From contig JBBBWG010007513.1 in NCBI GenBank assembly GCA_037176905.1, forward strand, positions 1-25,126: a stretch of 25,126 nt of DNA. The letters are read 5' to 3'. Each line of letters begins with the position of its first letter. Within the stretch, counting starts at the first letter, position 1. Origin of the DNA: Azolla pinnata (taxonomy: Eukaryota > Streptophyta > Polypodiopsida > Salviniales > Salviniaceae). Below are positions 10,221 to 20,544 of this stretch, one piece after another. Made by a program: the position numbers and the translations under genes. The notes beneath the pieces are model-generated. The model was not told the DNA's origin. It made no database searches and saw nothing but the letters and a program-made list of their open reading frames with translations.

Positions 10221-10241
10221 AAGGCAATTCATTCTTGGCTT
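10221..10241 (+). promoter_or_regulatory. miR169 target site
   Basis: GGCAATTCATTCTTGGCTT at 10223-10241 sits 80 bases after the NF-YA stop codon. miR169 begins (U/C)AGCCAAGGAUGA and pairs with 3' UTR sites of this form in NF-YA genes of many land plants. By hand alignment the seed side and centre pair well, with one G:U wobble and one mismatch in the core and two mismatches at the far end. Location, gene family and sequence all agree, so I regard the site as real. It implies cleavage or repression of the transcript by miR169. Confidence 0.9.
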
Positions 10242-10243
10242 AA

Positions 10244-10276
<33 letters not shown>

Positions 10277-10280
10277 TATT
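10244..10280. repeat. (TA)n microsatellite next to the miR169 site
   Basis: An almost pure TA run begins two bases after the miR169-type site, with a single C at 10271. The run is self-complementary and could form a hairpin in the RNA. Its length may vary between individuals. Confidence 0.92.
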
Positions 10281-10814
10281 TATTACCTATTGCTTTTTTC
10301 CTTCCCTGTGGGATGAGAAGGGAATGCAGCAATGGAAAGAAAAACATTAGTTACTCTCCTTCAATGGAGAACCATCTTTCATTTGCCTGTCTTTTTTTTT
10401 GTTTGGAACCGCTTTTTATGCTCATGTTTTGAAGCTCTTTTACCGAAGAGACTAACTACTCTTTAGATATATCAACCTACACAATGGATATGAGAGTCAT
10501 TCATTAATCTGCCTGAGATGCAGACGTTGGTGTGTAAAATGAATGTCTCTTGACATAATGGAACATCAAAGCTGTAAACCATTGGGCCTTTAGAATGCAT
10601 TTTTCGTTTCGTTGTGTTTAGTGACATATATGTAGCTATGGATGACGAGAATATCGTGTCAGAGAATTTGATGTAAAAAGCCAGGTGGCTTTAAAACAAA
10701 GCCAGAATTTGTCGTAGATTTTGTTATCCTTCTTGTTTTACTTCAATGATGTTTGTGAAGATGTTGTATACATCTATTCTAAAGCTAAAAGATGAATGAC
10801 AGGATTCTCCACCC

Positions 10815-10820
10815 AATAAA
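10815..10820 (+). terminator. Candidate NF-YA polyadenylation signal
   Basis: AATAAA about 675 bases past the stop codon, followed by an A-rich and then T-rich stretch. Plant signals are loose, so other sites could also be used. Confidence 0.45.
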
Positions 10821-10840
10821 CTGAGAACAATATAAAAGGA

Positions 10841-12037
10841 CATTTTCATTCCCTGCAGAGTGTTCACATTAATCAACCGATCAGGTTTTGGATGATCTTT
10901 TTTGGATGGACTGTTCTATGTTTATATCTCTCATCAATGAGCTTCTAATTGAGATGTGTTCTCTAAAAGAGGCAGCACAAAGCTATCATTCACTTGAATC
11001 ATAAAATTCGAGGTTTTCATTTGGAATGCAATCAGGAATATTTGAAATGAGTTATGTGTGGTTAGGGAAACAAGCTGCCACTCTGAGAAGCCAGAGAAGT
11101 ATTTTCAACAGAGGTCCCTGGTTTCTCGATATTGACAATCAGTTGATTATTATGTTCGTTCTCGACAAATCTCAATAGAAAGATTCAAAGCATTTTGTGA
11201 TTAAAAAAGGTTGTAATTATATAAGCGTCATGATATCCTTTCTTTGGCTTCCATATGCAATTGACATGTGAGACTTGTGAAGCATCGTGACCACTTCGAT
11301 AGTACCACCACCATCTTTCTTTAAGGACAGAAAACTCTCGCCTCTTTGCATAATTGCAAACGCTTCGCTTTCTTCTGTCATGTCATCGGTTCCTCTTCCT
11401 CTTTCCACTGCCATCAAATGCTGTGGCATGGTTACAAGGTTCGCTCAATTTTAAATAGCATTGACTTCTTGAAAATGAGAGACTGCTAAGGCTTTTTCTT
11501 GGTGCCTCAAGTAGAGAAAAATCTGTTGTTTTGGATCACCTCAAATCAATATCCAGAAAGAAAAAGTGCCTTCCATGAGTTAGATTCAGTCAGTTGTGAC
11601 ATCCACTCATCCCTTAATGCATTGACATCGTCTCTTATGATCTAAGCATTGGTTCGGGATAGAACATGAGTCCATCTAGCAGGTTTTGCGTGTGCACCTT
11701 TCAAAGCATCGCTTCTTACATACTCAGAATACCTTCTTTACTTTTAACCATACTGTTACAAAACCCATTCAATAACTGCCACCATAGTCATTCTAGCATC
11801 TGATCCCAAGGGTTTAAGAGAATCTACCGATGCATGAAAGCAGCAATCGATCACAGGTTCACAAGTTCTTTAGGCAACAAACCTGCCTCGAGATATTTCA
11901 TTTACTTGTTAACAGAGGACATACAAGAAAGTCAGCCTTTTCTTTCCTCCAGTTTTCGTTCGTGCATTAACAGTATCATGGCAGATAAACAAACGAAGGA
12001 CCTCAGAGTGGCATCAATCTTTATGCAAGATGTGTGC
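10841..12037. other. Convergent inter-gene region with the HD-Zip III 3' UTR
   Basis: The two genes face each other across this stretch. Its right part must hold the 3' UTR of the - strand gene, beginning at 12037. I find no clear AATAAA on the - strand, so its end is unknown. A 70-codon - strand frame at 11429-11217 and a 73-codon + strand frame at 11834-12055 have no recognisable features. No repeat or RNA gene stands out. Confidence 0.55.
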
Positions 12038-15000
12038 CTAATTTACAAGGGGTAGCCTAGAGAACGACCAATTGGAGAACATAAACGCGGCCACTCGCAT
12101 GTTCTTGTCGATTGTTATAACCTTCCAGCCTGTAGCATGATCGAATGTAACAGGGCGTCCAGTACTAGTCAAACATATCCCTGAAGGTAGGCACGCATAA
12201 CCCTAGAAGAGAATAACATAAGAAAAGATGAGCATTCCAACAAAAACATAAGAAACCATGATTGTCCCACGTGATGATTTAAGTATACCTCACACAAACA
12301 AAAACATAAGAAAATAGAACTATTCCACCACTTCATACTACGTGTACCATAGTTTAATTGATTTTGCCAACAGTTTTTACTCTAAAGAGTTCCTTGACGA
12401 TATTACATACATACCTCCTTCTGGATGAATGGAGGGGGTTGAGAATAGTCGGTCTTGTGGCATCCATCGTGAAACATTTGCTCTAAGGACAGCTCCCTCA
12501 GAGCATTTGCGTTGGTTTCTAGCATATCGAGGGCTGCTTGGTTGGCAAATATGAACTCCGGCAATGGCTGCAAACAGACGCCACAGGTTTCGTTCCATTT
12601 ATAGAAGAGAAATTTGTCAAGGTAATCATTTTTTTTGACATGCTTTTCTTGTGTGAAATGGAAGGACTAAAATGATCGAATTACCTTCCAAGCACAGCAA
12701 ACAATAGCATCCTTGAGAGTCCAGAAACTCCTGAACATTTCTTCAGGATTGCCACCAACACAATGCAAAAGATCTTGCCCAAGATAGGACCTAAAATCCC
12801 AAGTTCAATATGGAAAACGTCAGATGTCGACTATCAGTAATATCATCTCAAGTAGCAGCACATGAAGATATGCTTCATAAAAGCTCTAAATGAAGAAAAG
12901 AGATCAAATACGACAACTCTCAACTATAGTGAGACTCAATCTATGCTAAATCCAGTAAATTCCACGCAGAAATTTACTAGAAAAGCCCTGGAGTTTTTGA
13001 AAACCAACAAGGCGGTGGCGATAAACTACATTAAGGGTGTTTCACGAGTTTTCAAAGGCTTGAGTGGCCGTCTGGAAAACCAGCTCACGAAATTAGGGGT
13101 GTTTAAACTGAGTTTTCTCATATATAGATTGATACCTGTAACTATCCACAATCTGTTGTACAAGAACCAGAGCATCCTGCCCAGCCATGGCAGGTGTTGT
13201 GTGAGATATGCGTAGTGAGCCCATGGCTGCCTGCTGAAGAATGTCGACTAAGGCTTGAACATGCCTCTGGATGGTTAAAGCCAATACATCCCGGCTTTCA
13301 GCCTTGTACATGTATTGGAAAGCAAGGGTCAAAATCGAGCTTTGTTCTTGCATTGGCAGACCAACACCATGGCTTAGCTGCATTTTGTCACCATGGTTCC
13401 TCGACCTTTCTTCAAGCGATGATGCTAGATCCAAGGTTTGTGATGAATCCTCCTTCACCACGAATAATACCGTAAGTTCTAAGAATGCATTGATAACACT
13501 TTGGAGAGTGGAGCATCAGGAAAAGAATACACATACTTTATGGCCACCTAAATGCACAACTCTGAATCCAGATGGAAGAAGCAGAGCATCATCTGGGACG
13601 GACGCATCGATGGGTGCAAAGATTAACTGCGCATACTCCCCAACTTTGATTTCCTCCATGGTGCTGCAAAGCTTCATGAGTTTGAAAACCACCATAGTTT
13701 AAGAATTTGAGAGTAGAGATGCCAAAATTAAAACATGAATATCGATATCAACATGCTTTCTTGAACCTACATTCACTGTGGTGATTACTGATGTATACCT
13801 GAAGCAAGAAGTTTTCTTGAAAGACCTCATCATTCCTCCGTTGAACTCTCACTACTTCTAAGACCTGATACAGAAACAGAAATTGAACTTTTCTACTATA
13901 TTTCCTTTCGCATACAAACGAATGACCAAGAGACAAAAGCCTTCAGAAATTATATGACTGACCTCTTCTTGCCCTATAATTGGATGAAGTACTCGAACTG
14001 AGCTAAATTTTTTCTTTGACAAATCATTCATATTCATCCTTGTAAAATCCGATTGGCTTATGTCAGTGCCAAAATCTGCCCATGAAATCCATCTTTCCTT
14101 CAGGAAAGATAGAAGCAGGGGAGGAGGAACACCCTGTACAATTTACATGCCAATCCTGACAAAGTCAAGAAAAGGAAAAAAGGCTGTATAACATCACCAG
14201 GTCTGCACTATGTAAACACTTCCCAAACTAACCTGTAACAACAAAGAGGCCTTTGCACATAGAATACCACTTCTATTTCTAGGCCCAGCCTCCATGCCTC
14301 CGATATGCTTCGCATTTGATGGTGGATTAATGTAAATACTGACGGTACTCGGACCATCATTTATTATAGAAACCCAGCCTTCATCAGGAAAACTATTTAT
14401 AGCATCATTGAAACCTCTGAAAGCCAAAAGAGTCTCAGTTGCCTTGTAAGAAAAACTGGAAGCAGTTGAAGATACAAGCTCGGACAAATAAAATGAATAA
14501 GAAAGTTACCTGATAAGACGATGGCTGAATCCACGCAAAGAGGCAGTTGGATCGGTTATTAAATCTATATCAGACTTCTCTTTCACAATGCTTTTGAGAT
14601 GAAATAACACCTGAAAAAAAGGCGTATATGGATTCAATGCAAGAAGAAGAGAGGAAATAAATAATATACCTAAGCAAGATAAATCAATAGATGGATGGAT
14701 ATGAAGAATGGCTTTGTGGTGGATAACTTACTTTACAAGTCATTCTCCTTGCAAGGACAGTGGATGTACAGTAAAGAGGCCGGAGTCCTTCGAGCAGGTT
14801 GCCAGACTATTGTAAAAAATGCATATTTATGAAGAGCGCAACAAAGGAAATTCATAAATATTTCATGAGACCGGAAACAAATGATGAAACTGCATCAAGG
14901 TCGGAGATTTGCACACCTTGAAGCTGAGATCATCGATCACCATCACCATTGATCCACCTTGTTCATAGGGTCTTATCAAGAAACCGCTTGTAAACATTTC

Positions 15001-17250
15001 AGCCCTCACAAATCCCTGCATTATAGGGATTTCTTGTATACCTTGTCCTGCAGCTAGAGACCTTTCACATATCTGCAAGAAAAACATTGAATTGCATTGC
15101 ATTCCTTGTTTAACAACTCTGTGGAAGAACAAATGAAGAGAGTTGAGAGGATATGATCATGCTGGAACAACACTTTACAACCAAGCTTCCATCTTCCATG
15201 CAGCAAGTATATCTAAGAGTCCAAAAGTCACGAGGTGCATCGAGTAGCGTTGTAGGAGAATACATCTGAAACGGTGAGTTGAAAGAGTATTGAAGAGGTT
15301 CTAATGAGTAATATACATAAGAAACATTGAGATCTGCAAGCACCATAGAGAAAAGAAACCTGAGTGTGCACAAGCTCTACCAAGCCACCACGATCAGCAG
15401 TAAAGCTAGCTAGCACATCTTGTCTCCTGCAATCTTGAAGCCACAATGGCCTATTCTTTACTATCTCGGCTACCTGGAATACATGGATGCTCAGAGATGA
15501 GATCAAGAAACTTAGAAACTAACATGGGTATCCACCAGCTTACAATTTTACCTTAAAAGCTTCAAGGTCAATGAGGCCGCATGCTTGGGCAGCGACTCCT
15601 CCATTTAACCTTGTCAGAGCAAAAGCTCCAATGGAATCCGGACCAGGCTGAAACAACCGGAAATAATATGCGCGTCATCAAACTGTGATGTCGCAACACA
15701 TATCTTCCACTAAATATTACTGTAGTGTAAGCCTGACTGTCAATCCATGTATGTACATACATAGAAATATATAAAGATATAAATATGTGCAGGTACATGT
15801 ATATCTGTATTTGCATGCTTTGACCATGTAGATACATGTATGTGAGCATATGTATGTATATGAGGGCATGCCCAAAGCAAATTCTTTGTGAGAATCCTTT
15901 ACCTTCATCCCGGGCAACGGGATCCCATCTACCACACTGCTTGTAGCCTTGGCTAAGAACTCTGCCAAAGTCTTTTCTGCAATGGTGGATAGCCTGCCAA
16001 TGGTAACGAAATCGCAGTCATGGAACAGAGGATCCCAATTAAGTTCAATTGTCCATCTGGTGATAAATCCAAAAAAGAGGTACAATCTGCGACAGATACA
16101 TACTGGGATAAGCTCCATTCTTGCGATGGATGTGGCGGAGAGTGCTGATGCTGTCCACTCGTAACCACCGACTCAGAGCTCGTATCAGTTGTGGCCATGA
16201 TGACCTATGAGGTGGATTTTAGTTCTCATTCTTCAAGGAAAATAATCATTTGTAAGCGTTAGAAAACAGAACATTGATGCCCCCAATTTCCTGCATGGTG
16301 AGCTTATAATGTGGGCTATGTCCATGTGGGTTAGAGGAAACGACTCCTCATCACGGTGAGCTAAGCTAGTACACGGACTCCAACAGTGGGAATGGTCATG
16401 GTCATGGTGGGAGGCAAAATGCAACTCTAAGAATCCTAAGTTACACAAAAGATGAGCAGAGCATTACAATCCAACCATCACACTTATCAATGCCAACCAA
16501 CCAACACTGTGGGAATGGTGATAGTGAGGAGCACGATGGGCCTCAGACTTATCGGGCAATATACCGAAGATGAAGACCGCAAACATTGCACTAATAAATA
16601 CCCGCACAGTAGGAATACGGAGACAGAGACAAACACACCGGGTTCACAACATGAGGAGTCATATCCACATTGGGTCGTTGTAAATGCAGCTGTTGCCGGA
16701 GGTATTGGTTCTCTGAGCTTAGTTGAGCAGCCTGTTTCTGCAGCCTCTCGTTTTCCTCCAGAAGAAGCTGGTTCATTGCGTTCAGCTTAGAATTCCAGGT
16801 CTGGAGCCGGCTCGTCTCTTTCCTTTGCTTCTCTCTGCACCTGCAAGATGGGAAGAGAAAAAACAGGAGGAAAACAAAACTGCTCTTAGATGCATCATCT
16901 GGATCCGATGAGCAAGGAGCACCGGGGATAGGATAGGTTTATCGGGGTTCTTTGAGGAGAGAAGGCTGCAAACAGAAATGGAAGCAAATCCTAGCATAGT
17001 TTGGAGGGCTCCACTACCAAATTCGGAAGGGAAAGGCGAGGGAGAAGTTCATCAAAGATGCAAACGGGAGACACGCATAGATTTGGCGGGGGGAAAGGGA
17101 GGGAGGGAGGGAGGGAGGGAGGGACCATAGTATACATAAAATGATAAAGATTGATGCAAAGTATACAATGAAGATGCATCATCATGGAATGAGACAATCG
17201 ATTGGATTTCAGAGAAGAGGGGTTGCTCTCTCGCTCGCTTGCTCTCTCTC

Positions 17251-17287
<37 letters not shown>

Positions 17288-17693
17288 ATATTAGGTCTTG
17301 GGAGCATGCGCCATCTATCTCGGACTCCAGCAAAAGCTCCATTCCATGAATGAATGAATGAATGGATGGATGGATGGATGGATGGATACAGTGCGTGTAA
17401 CACATGTTTCGGGGTAGATGCATACCTTCGGTTCTGGAACCAGACTTTGAGCTGCTTGTGGCCGATGTTGGCGAGGATGGGGCAGTCCTTGATGAGCTGC
17501 TGGCGGCGGGAGGAGCTGGGCTTGGGGCAATCGCTGTACACACGCTCCAAGATCTCCACCTGCTCCTGGCTGTATCTCGCATACTTGCCACAATCCAAGC
17601 TGCCGCCGACGCCGCCGCCATTACTGTTGCTGTTGTTGTTGGTGGTGGTGGAGGCGGCGGCGATGGCGATGGCACTTGCCCCTCCGTTGCTGC

Positions 17694-17755
<62 letters not shown>

Positions 17756-17820
17756 GCAGCAGCACCGCCCTTCCCCCCTCCTCCTCCTCCTCCTCCTTTG
17801 CTGCAACCGCCCATCCTCAT
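12038..17820 (-). CDS. C3HDZ: Class III HD-Zip transcription factor (START and MEKHLA)
   Basis: Exons: 17820-17426, 16840-16639, 16204-16104, 15993-15903, 15647-15552, 15473-15360, 15265-15179, 15072-14917, 14806-14732, 14610-14510, 14416-14233, 14133-13963, 13864-13799, 13671-13537, 13452-13136, 12790-12685, 12567-12415, 12202-12038. All phases agree; about 904 residues. This family patterns polarity, meristems and vasculature as dimeric nuclear DNA-binding proteins. Residues 1-75 are a Gly/Ser/Asn repeat extension. The homeodomain spans about 78-140 (KVWFQNRRCREKQRKE), followed by a leucine zipper (MNQLLLEENERLQKQ). START runs from about 235 to 445, with PLPGMKPGPDS over the miR166 site, then HD-SAD, and MEKHLA from about 765. 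Eighteen coding exons match the family norm; length exceeds the usual 830-850 because of the amino end. The sequence is divergent: it ends NWSFSRLPLVN rather than at NWSFV. Start chosen: ATG 17820; ATG 17814 is also possible. Confidence 0.96.
15638..15913 (-). promoter_or_regulatory. miR166/165 target site, split by intron 4
   Basis: The last 11 bases of exon 4 (CCGGGATGAAG, 15913-15903) and the first 10 of exon 5 (CCTGGTCCGG, 15647-15638) form the 21-base site conserved in class III HD-Zip mRNAs. It encodes PGMKPGP in the START domain. Against miR166 I count two mismatches at the distal end and two G:U wobbles. The site exists only in spliced RNA, as is usual for the family. Cleavage by miR166 restricts where these genes act. 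Confidence 0.93.
17101..17388. repeat. Simple repeats in HD-Zip III intron 1
   Basis: Intron 1 (17425-16841) carries GGGA units at about 17096-17123, a CT then ATCT tract at about 17238-17288, and ATGA then ATGG units at 17348-17388. These produce spurious frames with Ser-Ile-His repeats. No other function is visible. Confidence 0.9.
17701..17748 (-). repeat. In-frame hexanucleotide repeat coding (Asn-Ser)8
   Basis: Eight copies of a 6-bp unit, GTTGCT on the + strand, read as Ser-Asn in the amino end of the HD-Zip III protein at about residues 26-41. Nearby are CTCC units coding poly-Gly and further Asn/Thr runs. The array can change length without shifting the frame. Confidence 0.92.
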
Positions 17821-17840
17821 CTTCCCCAACTCGCTTGGCC

Positions 17841-17924
17841 TCAATTCCTGCTAATCACCATCCTCCTGAGCTGCGCTGCATCTTCACCATAACCATCTTA
17901 CCCTAACCCTACACCTTACACCAT
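17841..17924 (-). promoter_or_regulatory. Upstream ORFs in the HD-Zip III leader
   Basis: Three short ORFs lie just before the main start at 17820. They are a 2-codon ORF (ATG GTG TAA) at 17924-17916, a 13-codon ORF at 17896-17855 (MVMVKMQRSSGGW, with in-frame ATGs), and a 6-codon ORF at 17861-17841 overlapping it. If the leader is unspliced here, ribosomes must pass or reinitiate after these. The leader also holds AGGGTTAGGGT at 17902-17912 on the - strand, a short telomere-like motif. Confidence 0.5.
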
Positions 17925-18826
17925 CTTCTTTCTTCTCTGCCCGAATTCTCTCACACAGCACAGCAGATTGAAGGGTACGTACACACACACACACACGCAT
18001 ACGCACACACACAGAGGGAGGGAGGGGGTCCGCGTCCGGGGAGATCTATGTATGCCAGGGAAAGATCTGCTTTGGGTTTCCTTTCTTTCCTTTTCCAAAC
18101 TGTCTATGTCTCTAGAGGCCTTCCCTTGAAGGCTTTCAAGTGGCTTGGCTTAGCTTGGCTTGGCTTGGCTTTAGTCTTTTCTTTTTCTGGTGCTTTTCTC
18201 TCTTTTTTCTGCTGTGAAAGAGGTCTGGTTCTCCTTCTTCTTCTTCTTCTTCTTCTATGGCGCGTCTGCCTCGGTGTTTGTATCGCACCATCACCACCGT
18301 TTTACGGGAGCAGGAATGGGTGGGCGAAGTAGCAGCAGAACAGTGTGAGGTTCATTCATTCATGTGGGGAGGGAGCAGAGGAAGAGGGAGGTTTTCTGCA
18401 ACACTCAATTCGATGGAACTGGAAAGAAAGTGGTAAGGAGGGTTTGTGTATACAAGGAACAAGGGAAGAAGCTAGTAGATTCGACAGAGCGTGCTGCTGC
18501 TGCTGCAGGCCCTGCAGGGCAATGCTAGAGAGAGAAGAGAAGCACTATGTAGAGTAGTAGTACTACTACTACTCTCGCTCGCTCTGTGCCTCCTCCATCT
18601 TTTTCTCGATGTTATGCTTCTCTTCTGCTCGCCCTCTCTTTCTCTCTCTCTCTCTCTCCCTTTCTGTGCGGTCCCTCTCTCTCTCTCTCCTCTTTCAGCC
18701 TGTCTTGTCTGCCCTTTCTTTCTTCCTGTCTCTGTCTGTCTCTTCTGTTCAGCTCTCCTTCACTTGCACAAGGTTTTTGTTTTTTGATGGATATGGCTCT
18801 AGCCTCTATCCTCTCCTCGCCTCTGG

Positions 18827-18861
<35 letters not shown>

Positions 18862-20536
18862 GGGGGGGGGTCATTAGATAGAGGCTACTGATTTACTGCA
18901 CCCCATTAAATGCAAAAGGAAGGAAGAAGAAAGAAAAGACAGAGACACGGAGAGAGAGAGAGAGAGAGCGACTACTAGTATTCCTCTACTTACTGGTGGC
19001 ACTAGTATGTATGTATGTATGTATGTACATTGTAGACATAGACCGTAGTTAGTAGTAGTGGTAGTAGTAGTGTATGTGTAGTAGGAGGAGGAGAGGAAGA
19101 AGAAGAGAAGGAGAGATGATGTTGGACAGGGCAAGGGACACGCATGTATGTATGTAGTAGTGGTAGAGAGAGAGAGAGAGAGAGAGAGATCTCTGAGATC
19201 CGAGATCTGACACACGCATGCATGCACCACACACATGCATACATGCATGCATGCATACATACAGAGGAGGAGGAGCTCGTTCGTTCCTTCGTTCTCGAAT
19301 GGTATCTATGGACACACTATTCCCGCGCACCCACATAGATAAATAGATACATGGAAGCATGCATCATCCATTCCATTCCTTCAAAGCTGGGGATGCAACA
19401 GTGCCATCCATCCACCCATCAATCCATCCATCCATCCATCCATCCATCCATCCATCCATCCATCCACGGAGAAAGAATGGAAAGAAATGGATGGATAAAG
19501 AAAGAAAGAAAGAGATCAATTAACGTCTTCTAAGACCAAAATCGGCCCATTAGACAGAAGATACAACAAACTAGGATGAGAGCGAGAAAGTGTGTGTATT
19601 TTTGTGGACAAGGTGACATGGGTGGGCATCTTCTTCTTCCTTCTTCTGCATCCGTACGTACGTAGGTACGAACATACTACATGCATACGCCACACATACA
19701 TACGTATACACATACATACGGTATGCAATGTTCCCGATTGAGTAGTACGTATTGGTAGCGAAAGCATTTATTTACATGGATGGATGGATGGATGGATGGA
19801 TGGATGGATGGATGGATGGAGAGAGAGGGAGGTGAGTGGACCATCCATCCATCCATCCGTCCAGACTCGAGAGTGTTAGTGTTTGTTGAGAGAGCAGGTG
19901 GGTGGATGGGTGCTGGTGGACCGTGAGAAGACAGCAAGCAAGCAAGCAAGCAAGACAAAGGAAGGACCGAACTCTCCCTCTCTCCGATGTGTGTGTGGCT
20001 CCAAGGATTGCGATGATTCCTTGGCGTAATTTGCAGTCATTCATTCAATGGCATCCGTCCTTCTTTCTTGTCATCCATCCATCCATCCATCCACCCATCC
20101 ATGAGCATCATGCATTCTCTAATTAATGCAAGTGCTGCTGCTCATCACATGTTGTTGTTATTGTTGTTGTTGTCATCGTCGTCGTCGTTAGAGAGAGTGG
20201 CGGGCAGGAACGGCATGCCGCCGATTCTGCCAACTTGCCTTCTCACTCCTGCCCTGCCTGCAGCATTCATGTACATATATATGTGTGTTCTTATCTAACT
20301 CTAGTCCTCGCTCAATGAAGGAAAAGGAAGGAACTTGGAAGGAAAGAACGAGTAAAAGAATTGGCCGCAGAAGAAAGGTCGCTGTCGTCGGATGGGGAGG
20401 AGGTAGCTTTACAACTCATACGCACGTACATACATCCATATATACGTGCATACATACATTACACACACAGACACACACTAGATTGAGTGAGTGAAGAAGG
20501 CTTCCTTTCCTTGGCTTGGTCCTTGTCATCGTAATC
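17925..20536 (-). other. HD-Zip III leader and promoter region, microsatellite-rich
   Basis: No coding sequence is supported. The stretch holds CA at about 17980-17996, CTTGG units at about 18145-18172, TTC at about 18235-18255, TC tracts at about 18637-18690, GA at about 18831-18857, 18951-18968 and 19167-19188, ATGT at about 19005-19026, ATCC at 19422-19466, ATGG at 19776-19820, ATCC at 19841-19858 and about 20070-20102. The near half is likely transcribed leader, since this family commonly has a long leader with an intron, and the far half promoter. I cannot fix the transcription start. Confidence 0.55.
19422..19862. repeat. Complementary ATCC / ATGG / ATCC tetranucleotide arrays
   Basis: An ATCC array (19422-19466), an ATGG array (19776-19820) and a short ATCC array (19841-19862) alternate in strand. 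The middle array can pair with either neighbour; the right-hand pairing leaves a loop of about 20 bases. Confidence 0.85.
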
Positions 20537-20544
20537 TAGGGTTT
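20537..20544 (-). promoter_or_regulatory. Telo-box motif
   Basis: TAGGGTTT, the reverse of AAACCCTA, a motif of plant promoters bound by telomere-repeat-binding proteins that can recruit Polycomb. Class III HD-Zip and other developmental genes are Polycomb targets in model plants. A single 8-bp match is weak. Confidence 0.3.

Larger units (their letters stand above)
10142..10840 (+). other. NF-YA 3' UTR
   Basis: Non-coding, T-rich sequence after the stop codon. It contains the miR169-type site and a TA microsatellite, and reaches a candidate polyadenylation signal at 10815-10820. The downstream limit is inferred from that signal. Confidence 0.6.

Noticed and set aside
11217-11429. 70-codon - strand ORF between the genes
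   Set aside because: No domain, no splice support, and it lies in the likely 3' UTR or spacer.
11470-11650. Possible Ty1/copia reverse transcriptase remnant on the - strand
   Set aside because: A faint ALRDEW...SWKAL resemblance only, with no second motif; more likely HD-Zip III 3' UTR or spacer.
12862-13215. 117-codon + strand frame
   Set aside because: It runs antisense through HD-Zip III intron 15 and exon 15, whose splice sites and protein homology are clear on the other strand.
17354-17892. Long + strand frames over HD-Zip III exon 1 (poly-Leu, poly-Ala/Val)
   Set aside because: They are antisense shadows of the coding hexanucleotide and CTCC repeats.
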